A DNA stretch of 64,000 nt from Cheilinus undulatus. Taxonomy: Eukaryota > Chordata > Actinopteri > Labriformes > Labridae. A program made the position numbers and the translations under genes. The first letter of the stretch is position 1. Each line of letters starts with the position of its first letter. The notes beneath the pieces are model-generated. The model was given only the letters and a program-made list of their open reading frames with translations. It was not told the DNA's origin and made no database searches. This document shows positions 44,700-57,769 of the stretch, piece after piece. The DNA is taken from assembly GCF_018320785.1 (NCBI RefSeq), contig NC_054888.1:22585938-22649937 (forward strand), in the 5' to 3' direction.

Positions 44700-47275
44700 G
44701 AGCTTCACTGCACAGTCCTCCACCTTTGAGTTAAAGTGTACAGTGTAGTTGTTCAGTTTACTTCAGTTATTTTTGCAAACAAAAAAATTGAAACTCTAAT
44801 CTAGGTAATTATGAGTATCGAGACGGGACTCGGTATCGGTAGATATTCAATATTAAAATATCGTATCGGGATTTTTTCAATGGGAACTGTTGCATACAGG
44901 TACTGATTCCAGGTACCAGGCATTTGTGCTGCATCGGTTCAGTGTCAAAGGCGCCCATCCCTACTCTTATTGCAGCTTCACATACATGCTGTGTCTTCCA
45001 AATGATGCACAGAATTTTGAACATTTATTTAAAAATTGTTTTATAACAGTTTTTCAGTTTTCATGGGAATCAGTGATTTACTTTTACTTTTAAATACCAC
45101 ATGCTTTTAAACATTATCTTCTCAGTCATTTTAAAGAAAATAGCAATGAAAAGGACTGAATCCGTAAGGTTAACTACACACTGGACTTGATTTTGAGCCC
45201 GATTTGGGCTCTAGACCTGAACTTGTACTCTTGAAATACCAAGCCTGATCCTTCATACCAGATGTGTGAACATTTTTTTGTCATATCGTTATTTTGAGTA
45301 AGATAACTCTTGTTGACAGGAAATAATATGAGGAAAAATTGGTTTGTAAATGGCCAAACTGTTACTCTAAGATGTGCATGTTATTAGATTTTGGTGCTGC
45401 ACATCTGTAGGTGTATTTGCAACAGCATACGATGAATACATCATCAGTTTCAAGCATGTAAGAGTTCACTGTTGCAGCCATAGATTGCACATTTTTTAAT
45501 CAAGTTACAGATAAGAGCATTTTGATGATATGGCTAAAATTCCTCCTTAAAAATTCCTGGAACAGTCCTCTGCTGCAAACTGTTACCGTTGCCTGTTAAC
45601 CACTGGCATGTTAGAAAGCTTAGGATGATGCTCACCTGGGCTGAAACACTCAAATAAGCTTCCAAAATAAAGGCATAGCTCAAAGACGAGGATGTAGATG
45701 CACATTTGACCTTATAATGATTCGCTTTGATTGCATATTGGATGAACCATAGTCATATATTGACCCAAGATTGTAGCTATTTCCCTGCAGTTTCTGTGGC
45801 ACAGAAAAGCTATTAGTTTTGCCTGAGTTTGACTCCAAAGCCAGATAGATGCAGCTTGAAAATGTGCAATACCCAGCTCTACTTATTTCTTAATCTTGAA
45901 CATGACTTTCCTGGTTTCTTTAAGCCAAGTTTGTCTGTTTTAATATCAGTATAGCCTGGGTATCCCTCTTCATTAGTTGATTTCCCACTGCAGCCAGAAG
46001 CAAACACTGAAATCACTATTGGCACTCGATTGTCCTGAGCTGTGTATGTTCCTGAAGTCCAGTTGGGTCACTAGAAGAGTAATATATGAGCCAACGATCG
46101 TCTGGAGCATATTTTAGGCTTTAGCAGAGAACTGAGATGCCACATTTATGTCACAAAAAAGACCAGAAAATCCCTCTTATCCTGCCAGTTCCTTTGTGAA
46201 ACTGCATTTGATGGATCAAGTGTGTTGAGTCCTGGCGTCTTGGGATGTGTAGCAGGAAGAAGACGGGGGTTGGGGGGGGTGGGATCATTTTTCCTCCGGC
46301 CCCAAGGTGGGAGGGGAAGGGAGGCTGAGGCAGATCAATGGAGACAAGTGGAGTTGGGAATGGGATGGCCCTGAGGCTAAGGATATAAATAATGCCGGCA
46401 GACATGGACTGCAGCACTCTGCCATCTCCAGCTTTGTTTTTAGCCTCATGTGGACCTGGAGGTGGTGGACGGCAGAGCCAGCAGCTCAGACTCTTGGAGG
46501 CTAATAATCAAAATATGAAACCTAGCTATCTGCTAGAAACATCATAAACCCTCTGTGTTGTCTTTTCTGTTTATTGAATACACTTTGCCTCCATTTTAAC
46601 CTGGCATGTAACAGAAGAAAGGCCATGTTGCCACCTAAAGGGAAAGGCAGATTTATCTCCTCATGAAACGGATCAAAGGCTTGGTGATAATTTGTCTTTT
46701 TTTCAGGTTCACATGCTCTGTTCATGAAGACCTCCTCAGGCTTTCATTACTCTCTTTCATGTTCTCTTTTTTTGTTTGACTGACTGAATCTGTTAGAGCT
46801 GAGCTATACGATAAAAAAATAACCGATCTCACTCTATGTCATACCTGGATCAGTCACTAAAAGCAAGGCTGTATTATTGTCTAGATAGATAGTGTATTAG
46901 ATTAGGACTGACTGATATACTTAAATATACATAAGTTTTAGGCATGTGGGGTGCTAAGGATTCATCATGAGGTCTGGTGTGCCTCAACCCAGGGCTGGAT
47001 GGGGGGTGGTAGTGGCCAGAGTCAAGCTCCTTACATGTTGACACCATGTGCGTCACTAAGCAGCCAAGAACAAGCTTAACAGCATCTCTATTGTCTGTGC
47101 CTTTTCACCCCTGGTAATGTACCCGGTAACCCCTGGAGGTTTTCAGGCCCTTGGGGCATCCATAGCGCAATCCGGAGCTTGTGGCAACTCTACTACCCAC
47201 CTAGATAGTACCCTGGGTAATACGCAAGGAGATCCAGAGCATGACCAGGGTGGTGTCAATCCTCCTTCCTGCCAA
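44700..47275. other. cask intron 1, mostly unrecognised
   Basis: 44815-44965 (actcggtatcggtagatatt) looks like a fragment of a common fish element. The rest shows no exon. Confidence 0.45.
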
Positions 47276-47282
47276 ATGGTGC

Positions 47283-48295
47283 CATCAGAGGTACTCTGTG
47301 ACTGTTGAGTGGTCATCAGAGTGACTCTGTGACTGTTGAGTGGACATCAGAGTGACTCTGTGACTGTTGAGTGGACATCAGAGTGACTCTGTGACTGTTG
47401 AGTGGACATCAGAGTGACTCTGTGACTGTTGAGTGGACATCAGAGTGACTCTGTGACTGTTGAGTGGACATCAGAGTGACTCTGTGACTGTTGAGTGGTC
47501 ATCAGAGTGACTCTGTGACTGTTGAGTGGTCACCAGAGTGACTCTGTGACTGTTGAGTGGACATCAGAGAGACTGTGACTGTTGAGTGGTCATCAGAGTG
47601 ACTCTGTGACTGTTGAGTTGTCATCAGCGTGACTCTGTGACTGTTGAATGGACATCAGAGTGACTGTGACTGTTGAGTGGTCATCAGAGTGACTCTGTGA
47701 CTGTTGAGTTGTCATCAGCGTGACTCTGTGACTGTTGAGTTGTCATCAGAGTGACTCTGTGACTGTTGAGTGGACATCAGAGTGACTCTGTGACTGTTGA
47801 GTGGACATCAGAGTGACTCTGTGACTGTTGAGTGGACATCAGAGTGACTCTGACTGTTGACTGGTCATCACAGTGACTCTGTGACTGTTGACTGGTCATC
47901 AGAGTGACTGACTGTTGAGTGGACATCAGAGTGACTCTGACTGTTAGGTGGACATCAGAGTGACTCTGACTGTTGACTGGTCATCACAGTGACTCTGTGA
48001 CTGTTGACTGGTCATCAGAGTGACTGACTGTTGAGTGGACATCAGAGTGACTCTGACTGTTAGGTGGACATCAGAGTGACTCTGACTGTTGAGTGGACAT
48101 CAGAGTGACTCTATGACTGCTGACTGGTCATCAGAGTGACTTTGAATGTTGAGTTGACATCAGAGTGACTCTGACTGTTGACTGGTCATCAGAGTGACTT
48201 TGAATGTTGAGTGGACATCAGAGTGACTCTGACTGTTGAGTGGACATCAGAGTGACTGTGACTGTTGAGTGGACATCAGAGTAAACCTATGACTG
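47283..48295 (+). repeat. 31-bp minisatellite, about 33 units
   Basis: The unit is gtgactctgtgactgttgag followed by tggacatcaga (31 bp). Variants replace tggaca with tggtca or ttgtca, or delete ctctgt or gtgact to give units of 25-29 bp. The first half is nearly homogeneous and the last third is compound. Confidence 0.95.
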
Positions 48296-48299
48296 CTGT

Positions 48300-50090
48300 A
48301 CCAAAATGTACCAAAATAGCTGATACATAAGGTCCAATTTTTTTTGCACTCATCTGTTGGGTTACCAAGTGTTCACATCCAACCCTGAAGGGTAGAGCTT
48401 GACTCTGGATGCTATACTGTTTAGCACGTAAACATTGCAGACTACTGGTTAGACTGAAATGGCAGCTACATTCAGGTCATCAAAGTTATGAGATATGTTG
48501 GTATTTTATAAGTGAATGTGCTCGTTATAAGAGCTTGATTGGTTTGATATTTTCCTGATTTTGTTGCCATTTAATAGACATAAAAAGTCAGATTAGTACC
48601 AAATGAAGAGCCATTTTTGAGCCCAAAGACTGGGTCTTTTACTGAACTGAGCCAACTGACATGGATAATTAAAAATAGCTGTATTTCCCATCACTACAAG
48701 CAAGGCTAGACACACACTGGCTATGGAAATGCACACAAGATCATAGTTTACTGTGCCAAACTGTACCGAACTGAATAGGACTGCTTACTGGAGGGAGACG
48801 CACTAATAGTCTGAAAAACTTGTTTTTTTACGCTCTTTGCTGCAGCTGAAGGACTGTGAGCTGAGCTGCTGCTATAATGAGCCATAATAGATATATTTTT
48901 AAAATCAAGATATCAAATAATTAAATGCTTATTGTTAAAAGAATCCGTTTATATGACTTGTGCCGTTCAAGACTAAGTTGTTTTAATAGATTTCCTGCAT
49001 GCATGCTTTAATTGAAGACTGCCTTTTGTGGTGACATTTATTTGTAATGAGCAATAGATTGCAATATTTACTCACATGTAGGAGAAAATTTCAACTGTTT
49101 CCTCTTTAGAAACATTAAGTTTTATTCATCCACCCACTCTGCTGTCAATTCAGAAATCTCCAACCGACATGTTTCATCTGTTGTTTTTCAAAACCTGGCA
49201 CAGAGACAAAAAGTGTCATCAGCATTATCTAATCAGGTCAAGCCGATTGAAAAATACAGTAATGGAGAGTGGGTGAGATGACGTAATCCTTACTAAGTTT
49301 GATTTAATTAGTTTGCTCCCTAAGCTCTTGCCGTACAGCGTAAGAGCTGTCACAGTGTTTGACGGCGTTGTTATTGTGCCTCTCGCGTGTCTCTTTCTAA
49401 CCTTTGACTTCAGCTCCTTTCAAACTTGCACATAAACCCTATTATCCAGGCCGCCCCTCCTTCAGGCTCCTATTGTTGTCAGTGAAGTCTTCTATTATTG
49501 TCCCTGATCGGCTTGTCTCAAAGAGGGGCGGTCTGGTTGGGTGGGATTGGGAGCACTGGGGACGCGATCTCTCTCTCTCCAATAATCATCGCCTCTGAGG
49601 ATTTTAGAAGGAGCCATGTTTAGGGTGATTTCTACTGAGAGACGGTCAGTAAGTTCACTCAGAATAATTTGTCTTTGAGTGTAGATTAAGTGCATCTCTC
49701 TTTGATTATGCCTTCATGATGGATTAGCTTTTTAAAGATATAACCGGTCTCTTTGATAACGTAGCACTTTCAGTTCTGATTGTGTGAAAGCACAATAGAA
49801 GAAGATAGGCCCATTGTCCACAGGGATCCTCTCCTTCACTTCTTCTTCTCATTATTTCGGCAGTAAGATGTGCTTTTTGTGTTGCTGGCAGCACATGGAT
49901 TTTAGCAAGGTTTCAGAGCCAAGAGCCAAAGAACAAAAAGTCTGACAAATTTGAACTTTTTGCAAACCGCATCCCTGATTCATCAGGGCTTATAGTTGCA
50001 TGGCAACAACAGAGCATGCAACGCTCATCTAGGTTAATAATAACTAATAGAGATGCACCAGTCATGTGTGTTGCAGTATGATCATATTTT
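48300..50090. other. cask intron 1, nothing firmly recognised
   Basis: A single hAT-like end (ttcccatcacta, 48685-48696) has no partner. There are no exons. Confidence 0.45.
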
Positions 50091-50100
50091 GTGTTTTCAT

Positions 50101-51212
50101 TAGTGATGCACGATAAGTGTTTTTTTTTAAACAATACTGATAACCCATAATTTCCTACTCCTGATGGCCAATAACCGATAATAACTGATATATTTTTTTC
50201 AATTGTTGATTTAACAAAAGAAGTTTATTTGATGTGTTTGTGCACATCTGGGAGTAAGAAGGGGTTAATATGTAGTGAGCAAAGATATTTATAACTAATT
50301 TTAACTAATATCCCTCGTGTTTTTCAAAAAACAAAGAACTATTCTGACTTTATAACAGTTATTATAGTTAACTTTATTTAAACATTTGTGTACCAAGTAC
50401 AACATACACAAAAAACTGACATAGGTTTTACCCAATAAAACCAAATGATAACAGGCTGTTATGCTTAAAAAATAGATATTTGGGGTCTTTTTTTTTTTTT
50501 TTTTTTTTTTGCTGCTTAAGCCAGAATTAAAGTGAGCTGATGTTTTACATAAAGATTAAAAATATGCACTGACATAAGTCACATCAGAGATAGGTTAAGA
50601 ATATAAAGTCCACCGTGGTCTGTGGCTAACTTCTGTTCCTAACGTCGATCAGACTGAATGAAACCACGTCAAACAGAGCAGGCAGGTATACGTCTATGAA
50701 AGTAGTGATGGATCAGGAGACTGTCAGACTGATTTTGTTATTATAACGTTGCGCCTTTCTGCAGTTTTCAGTTTTTTTGCGCCTGCTTACGATCAGCGCT
50801 CTGCCTGGTATTAGCCGTTGACTTGGTCCTAATGCCCGCGGCTGAGGCTAGTGGCTGCTGCTGCTTCGTTTTAACGTCATTAGGATGATGACTCTTAAGT
50901 GACTTATAAGATCTGTCGAGGACTTCTTTCTACTCTTTGTGACCTTTACAGGACAAATTCTACACACACGTGTTGTTAACATTTTAGCACAGGGGCTGCT
51001 TTCTCTTCTTCGCTGGTACTTAACAGCGGGTGGTGTACTGCGGCGCCACTTGTTGTTTCAGAATGTGTAGTCTCGTGAGAAAGAAAACAAACGCCAGCAC
51101 TGCCATGCTGACAAGAATATAAATGTTATCGGGCTCGTCGTCATGATATTGGACTTATCGGAATGATGTAATAATTTCCTGTTATCGGCCCGATAGTTAT
51201 CGTGCACCCCTG
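50101..51212. mobile_element. hAT-type non-autonomous element, 1112 bp
   Basis: The flanks gttttcat (50093-50100) and cttttcat (51213-51220) match 7 of 8. The termini are TAGTGATGCACGATAA and, inward from the right, CAGGGGTGCACGATAA (13 of 16). It includes a T tract (50489-50510) but no transposase. Confidence 0.75.
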
Positions 51213-51351
51213 CTTTTCATGCAATAGCTGGTTTAGCTGTTGGTCAGTCTACTTAGTTTTATAGTGTACTGAAACCTCCTACAGGTGGCTGTGTAACCTA
51301 AGAAAAGGAGCCCTAAACTCATATTTACATGCTTTTACTTATTTTATTTAA

Positions 51352-51748
51352 AGGTGCAGTGTGTAAAACTGAATATCAACATCTAGAAGTGGGTTCTAGA
51401 TTGCATTTCTCTGCTGGAAACTGGCAACCAGTTGAATTTAATGTGCATTTGTAATGTGAATACAATACAATACAATACAATACAATAACTTTATTTATCC
51501 TTTTTTTCCTTTTTTCCTCTATGTTACCATGGAAACATGTAAAAATCCAAGATGGTGGCCTCCATGGAGGGGACCCTCCCTATGTATGAATTAAAGGTTT
51601 ATTCTGAGTTGTTTTTTTTCAAATTAGCTATTTTTGAATTTAGATGACTAAACACTCATTTAGATAGACTGTCTAAGAAATGTTTTGCTTTATTTTACCA
51701 AGTTTGCTCAGCTAAATGCTCCTAGGCTAAATATTACACACTGCATCT
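51352..51748. mobile_element. TTAA-flanked MITE, 397 bp
   Basis: TTAA lies on both sides (51348-51351 and 51749-51752). The termini AGGTGCAGTGTGTAA and, inward from the right, AGATGCAGTGTGTAA match 14 of 15. An AATAC microsatellite lies inside at 51460-51487. Confidence 0.8.
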
Positions 51749-51759
51749 TTAAGAGCAGC

Positions 51760-54180
51760 ACAAAACCCTCCCAAGGAGCAGTAAGGACAACTAAAATATC
51801 CATAAGTGGGGATTCCATCCACCAGTTTTTATTTACTTTTTCTATTTGTGCATAAAAATGACTGGAAATGCTGCAGATAAACACCATGCTTCATGGGTTT
51901 GTGATTATTGTGGATGGGGTTTGCTGTAGCTGTTAGCTTGGATGTAGCTGTAGGAAAGTGGAACCACATTTCTTTTTACAACAAAAGCATAGAGCCACAC
52001 CATAAGCTCGTCTCTGCAGAGGAGACATTCTTGCACGTCTCCTGATCGGCCTTCGCATCAATTTTATTTACTAAGAAGCTCCGCCATTAACAATCTACAG
52101 CAGTGGTAGCCTGCCAGCTCAAGAGAAGCACATGTCATTTTGGCTTGTCACTCGGATTGGCCAAGACGAAAGTCCTGCCCTTTCCAAACACTTTCTATGT
52201 GAGCTTTCCCAGACGAATGTGAAATATATCCATGCAATGGATATATGAAAGAGTCAATCTGGCATTTCAGGTCAATGCTCTGTCTGTAGTGGAGGAGGTA
52301 CAGGTATCGTTTGGGCAGATGGGTTGAAGCTCTAAGTAGCGGTATGACTGCTAAAAGTGCTTTTTACACCCATTGGTGATGGTGAACGCTGCCATCAAAG
52401 TTGTCCATCAGTAGCTAAACCCATTCATACACATTCATGTATGTATGTATGAGGTTAAATGTCTCAGGAGCTGGTGACTGAACCCCCATCATTGACTACA
52501 GGCGTCAATTCTCTTTTACCATTCATGTGTATTCTAATAAAAATCCTGCAGAAATGATAGGTTACTGATCAGTCAGGCCATCTTCGGTGTTTAACACATG
52601 GTCATGGCTCATGCATGTAAATGCTCCTCTCTCTCCCCTGTGGTTTCATTGGTCTTGTTTAAATAGGAAGATCAAGCAGGTCAGGTGTCAATTCAACTTC
52701 TCCCTGGATTAACACCACTCACAAGCTTTCCCAGAGCCATAGGCAGCACAGACCCTTCTCATTATTTGCCCATTGTCTGCAGTTTACCCAGTAAATATGT
52801 GACGATGATGTGATGTGAGCACAGCGCCTCAACCACAGGCCTGTTTTTGAGATTTCAGCTCTAGTTGAAGTGTTGGCAAAGCGCTAAGGCAATTTAATCC
52901 ATTTGTGTCTGTAATGATTGTGTTTGAATAGGACTTAGGTTGTTGAGAAGCACTATCCGAGTCACAGTGCTCTTTATTTCAGCCCCGCGGTGCTCATTAG
53001 AGCCAAGAATATTGGGATGTGCGACTCACTCCGAACCAATGAAGTGATCAGTCCTCTGGCTTATTCTGAGATGGGTAATTAAATAGCTTGGACGACATTT
53101 AAATTTTCATTCATGGCTTATAGTTTTTAATGGACTGATGGAAGTTGCTCCTTTGAACAGATGCAATCTTTAGCATACAAATGTGACACTAAATGATTTG
53201 CTGCAGGAAGGCCAACAACACCAGGAGTTTGTCTTCACTTAGAGCTAGTTATTTTTTTTAGTCATTTATACGATGGCTATGTCTAAATCATCATGCTGGT
53301 TTAACAAGAAAAAACCCATCAGCTCCACAGCGGATATTTTTATATCTTTTCATGCTGTATGGTTAGCCTTTCATGTTGACAGGCTTGTCAGATTTGTGTC
53401 AAATGTGACAAGAGAAGAATATCTTACTGTCACTGCTGGCTTGGTGCGTTTATTTCAAGTCTGAATGAATTAAAGATTGGTGCATGAAAGGAGCTGTTAT
53501 AAATGTAATCATAAGGACTTTTTATTGATTAATAACTGGGGTGCTTCGACTTTAAAATGTCAGAAAAACAACAATGCAAGACTCAAAGATGATAAATTTA
53601 TACATTTATTTACACCGGATACCTATTAGTTGTTACCACAGTGGCAGCTTTTATTCTTGGGGTCCAAAGAATACAAGAGAAAACACACAAGATCAATGAA
53701 ATGCACAGCATTAGTAGAGAAAAAAACACATAAAAAAGCACACAAACAAACCAAGAATATAGACCAAATGGACTGCTTTTCAATAACAGTGTCCCTAAGT
53801 ATCTTTTTGAAATTTATTTTACAAGGAATCTTGATTAGTGATGTGCTCATCCAACTTTTTAATCTTCTAGCTCAGAGTTCAGTCAGGAACACTCTCGTCA
53901 TACTTTTACATTTTATTGCAAAATGGATCTACAGTTTTAACTCGCAGAGAAGGCTCTGATCAAAAGATGCTCCCTGGATTAGCCAAGCTGCATGCTTTGA
54001 CTTTCCAGGGAGTGCATGGCAAGAAACCCCCATGTGTATTAATACGTCATTGACTATGCATACTGAATACAATAAAATTAGTTCAAAAGCATTTAGTATG
54101 AATCTCGATATGAAGGTGAAACATGCCAGTGTTACTCACCCTGCTCAACCAAAGAGCCTAACTGTTGAAAAATACCTTTA
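51760..54180. other. cask intron 1, nothing recognised
   Basis: No exon, RNA gene or bounded element seen. Confidence 0.45.
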
Positions 54181-54189
54181 TAAGAGCCA

Positions 54190-54705
54190 AAATCAAAGTG
54201 GTGAACAGTGGTGAAAATGGGTTAAAGTGGCAATAAAAAAAAGTTAAAGCTGGTAAAAAAAGGTCAAAAAGTGGCAAAAATGTGGAAAAAAAAATGGGTG
54301 ACCGGGATAAAATAGGCAAAAAATGGCAAAAACTGGGTGAAAAGTCACAAAAATGGAGAGAAAAGTGGCTGAAATGGGTGAGAAGTAACAAAAATGGTGT
54401 TACAGATGGCAAAAATGGTCATAAGGGGCAAACAAATGAGTGAAAAGTGTTTAAAATGGGCAAATTGCAACAAAAAGGTGGGAATAATGGGCAAAATTGG
54501 GAAAAAGTGACAATTAATGGCAAGAGGCAGCTTTATTGGGAAAAAGGGAAAAAAATACAAATTTTTAAAAGCAGGATAAAAGAGGCAAAAAAGGTTGAAA
54601 ATGGCAAAAATGGCAGAAATTGGTAAAAAGAAGAGGCAAAATTTAGCCTATAAGAGCGAAAAATTATTAAAAGTGGCAAAAAATGCAAAATAGGGCAATG
54701 GAGAC
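54190..54705 (-). repeat. TTTTTGCCAC-type repeat, reverse orientation
   Basis: ggcaaaaatgg, gtgaaaagtggc and gaaaatgggttaaagtggca phrases are the reverse complement of the 6.3-8.1 kb repeat. A minus-strand ORF (54412-54158) is compositional. Confidence 0.8.
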
Positions 54706-54709
54706 AGAC

Positions 54710-55095
54710 AAGCCCACTGTAGAAGTGTGGGAAACAAACTGATTAATGCTACATGCATTGTATCATTTCTCAGGCCAACGTTTCCCTTTTTAAGGTTTCC
54801 TGGGGGAGTGATGTTTTAAATTAAGACATAAAAGAGCCATAAATCATCACAAAAGAGCTACATGTGGCTCCAGAGCCACACGTTGAGGATCACTGCTTTA
54901 AGCTATAAAGGAGGTAGCTGGGGTGGAGGATGTTCAGCTTTGCCAGCAGCAGTGTGGTGCATCAGCAAGCAGGGATTAGGGAGACATATTTGAATACACC
55001 GCTGTGTTGAGAGAAAGATGTGGGAGTGGGAGACGACAATTGGGATCAGCTGGCCGTCAGCTGATCACAGCTGGGGGTATGACTGCAGTGTCCTG
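54710..55095. other. cask intron 1, element edge
   Basis: gagccacacgttgaggatca near 54870 resembles the terminus of a hAT-type element, but its partner was not identified. Confidence 0.4.
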
Positions 55096-55099
55096 CACG

Positions 55100-55385
55100 A
55101 ACTAACGCTGAGCTACATTTTGCAAAAAAGCTGACTTCATGTAGCCAGCTCTGTCAGAGTGACCATCAGGTTCTTGGTCTCCTCTCTTACTAAGGCCCTT
55201 CCCCTCAGATTGCTCACCTTGGTCAGGTGACCAGCTCCTGGAAGAGTCCTGGTTGTGCCAGACTTCTTTGATCTGAGAATTCTGGAGGCCACTGTGCTCT
55301 TGGGAACCTTCAGTGCAACACACTATTTTTGTAGCCTTCCCCAGATCCGTGCTGTGGAACAATCCTGTCTCTGAGGAATACCTTT
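55100..55385 (-). mobile_element. DNA transposon relic
   Basis: ttggtctcctctcttactaa, agctcctggaagagtcctgg, ggccactgtgctcttgggaa and ccttccccagatccgtgctg form a recognisable, very common fish transposon-derived repeat in minus orientation. The minus ORF 55362-55102 is part of it. I cannot fix the superfamily. Confidence 0.6.
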
Positions 55386-55399
55386 TGAATGCACTGTAA

Positions 55400-57140
55400 G
55401 TATGGAGGTTTTCAAGAGATAAACTACCCTAGTTTCAAAATATCACAATAAAGAATTCATTTATTTATTGCTAAAATTATCTGCTGTTTACTTTCAAAGG
55501 TTTTGTCTGACGACTACTACATTTGAGCTGATTTTACATGTTTACCTAGTGAATATGTACACCTTAAGTCTCTTTAAGGACACCACAGGCAGTAAATTCA
55601 GCTCACATTACGTAGGAGTTGTAAATATGAGTCTTTGCAGTGATATGCAAGGTCATAGTTTGTATTTTCACTGTTTTGGATTGCTGATTTTGTAGGTATC
55701 CCTCTACTGTTTAGCTCTGGTTGCATTTAATAGAACATGAGAGGCTGTTGTGCTGGAGGACCCAGAGTTCAAGCCCCCAGCTTGGCACACATCCGCTCAG
55801 CTAAAGTCCTGAAGCTAGACACTGAATTCCTGCTGGGATCAATACAGTGTCACATTATTGAATGTGTCATCTTCCCATCTGTTTTTTAAAAGGAACACAT
55901 CAAGGGAGAGAGATGTTTGTGTCAATAGAGAGCGTATGTTTGTTGGCTGCCTTTGGCTTTAACAGCCACATATTTTGATGCTTTATCCATGCTGTGAAGT
56001 TTGATTTGATGCTATAGTCAGTATAGTAATCTCCGTCGCTCTCTTGTCTTTGCTGTGAACTTTGGATCCATGCACATTTGAGTAGCCCACTCACCAGATC
56101 AATAGCTGTGAATGGATGCTGTAAAGTTAAATCTTTCCTTAAAAATGTAAGCCACACTCCACAAAGTGGTTTAAACAAACCTGGATCCTCTTCTTCCTCT
56201 CACGTAGAGAGAAGGATTTTCTCTCAAAGCTTAAGAAGCTCCTGAGGGTATCTGTGCTCTAAATTTCAGGCTGCTACCAGAATGCTAATTTCCCCGCTAA
56301 TAATCAAAGGGTTGTGTGCCTCTCGTTTGCATAAGGAAACACTTTGGATTATTGTTGCCTAGGCTCTCACAGGCTGCAGTCGAACAGCCCTGAACTTTGT
56401 TGAACTTGTTAAATTAACAGTTTTGCACTTGAGCTCAGTTTGGGCAGTAGGGCAGACAGCACTTAGCTGAAACGCCTCCTGTTGGAACGGATTTTTGGGT
56501 TATTTTTTTCTCTTTGAAAGCAGCAGCCTCTTTTTAAATGAATGAAGAGATGAGCTGGCTCTCTGTGTTAAAAGGCGTCAAATATAACTCATTTACTTTT
56601 GAATCTTATGGAATAATACTGTCAAATCTATCATCAATCACAGAAAATGTTAACTTTTCTTCAACTTAATGTGGATGCCAAGTATTCCCAGACATATTAA
56701 AACCCCATTTATTGGCATAGGTAGATGAAACTAATCTGCACTTGTTGGTCTAACTTTTTATAAGCGTCCTGCAGAGTGAGCGGGGCTGATCTTGCGTATT
56801 TGCAAAATGTCAAAATAAATATTTCAGCCTACTTTTATCTGATTAAATCTCAGTGAACATTACCTTTCTGGATCCTACGTTATAAAGGTTTTAATTTTTT
56901 GATTTCTCCTGTAAAAAGTAGTGCAGGTATACCATTGCTCTCAGATGGAGAAGAAAAAAAGAGACAGACTTGAATTGATCATGTCTCCTGATGCGAAGCT
57001 GCAAATAGCTACAGACAACAATGAAACTACCCATGCCATCTTTCTGTCACACTAGAGTTAAGTATCATTAGTTTTTTTCCTGGTACTGGTACTAAATCAA
57101 TGTTTTTATACAGTGCCTGTGCCTAAACGGTGCATAGTCA
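55400..57140. other. cask intron 1, nothing recognised
   Basis: No supported feature. Confidence 0.45.
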
Positions 57141-57148
57141 CTTAAGAG

Positions 57149-57685
57149 CAGGGGTGTCCAAACTTCTTCAGCAGGGATCCACTAACAGAAATCTTTAAGG
57201 ATGGTGTGCAAACTTTTATATTCCTCACCATGAGGATATTAAAGTTAGTAGGACCAGTCTAATGTAGGTAAAGACATGCTTGGTGATTGGATATGCTTAA
57301 ATGGCTGACAAGGAAATAGCCAATCATTTTAATGATTTTGCTGTGGCCGGTCAGATTTCAGGGGGCCCTGGTCGACCCTGGTTGACCCTGGCTACGGCTT
57401 TCTCCACCCCTGGAACATGATTGTGCTGCTGTTTGTGGCCCTTATAGCAAATATGTTTATGATTTAAAATGTTGTCACAGTTTAGTCACAAACATCAAAA
57501 TCAGTAAATTCTGCTTGTTGAAATGTTTGTTTACCTAATCAGCATGCTAGCACTGTCTAGCGGTCTAGCAACGTTTCATTTGCCATGTGGCCATATTTAA
57601 TTTAATTTGAAGAATTTCTTGCAGGCCAAACAGAAACGGACAATGGGCTGCATTCGGCCCTCAGACCATAGTTTGGACATCCCTG
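57149..57685. mobile_element. hAT-type element, 537 bp
   Basis: CAGGGGTGTCCAAACT at the left pairs with CAGGGATGTCCAAACT read inward from the right (15 of 16). The flanks cttaagag and ctttaaaa match only 5 of 8, an aged duplication. Confidence 0.75.
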
Positions 57686-57769
57686 CTTTAAAAAGAAAAA
57701 GACCTTGTTAAAAGTTTGTGAGATGCTGTATGGGTATCGTAAATGATTCCAAGAAATATCTTTATAGGA

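Noticed and set aside
48300-48696. A further hAT element ending ttcccatcacta
   Set aside because: Only one terminus is visible; no partner or target duplication was found.
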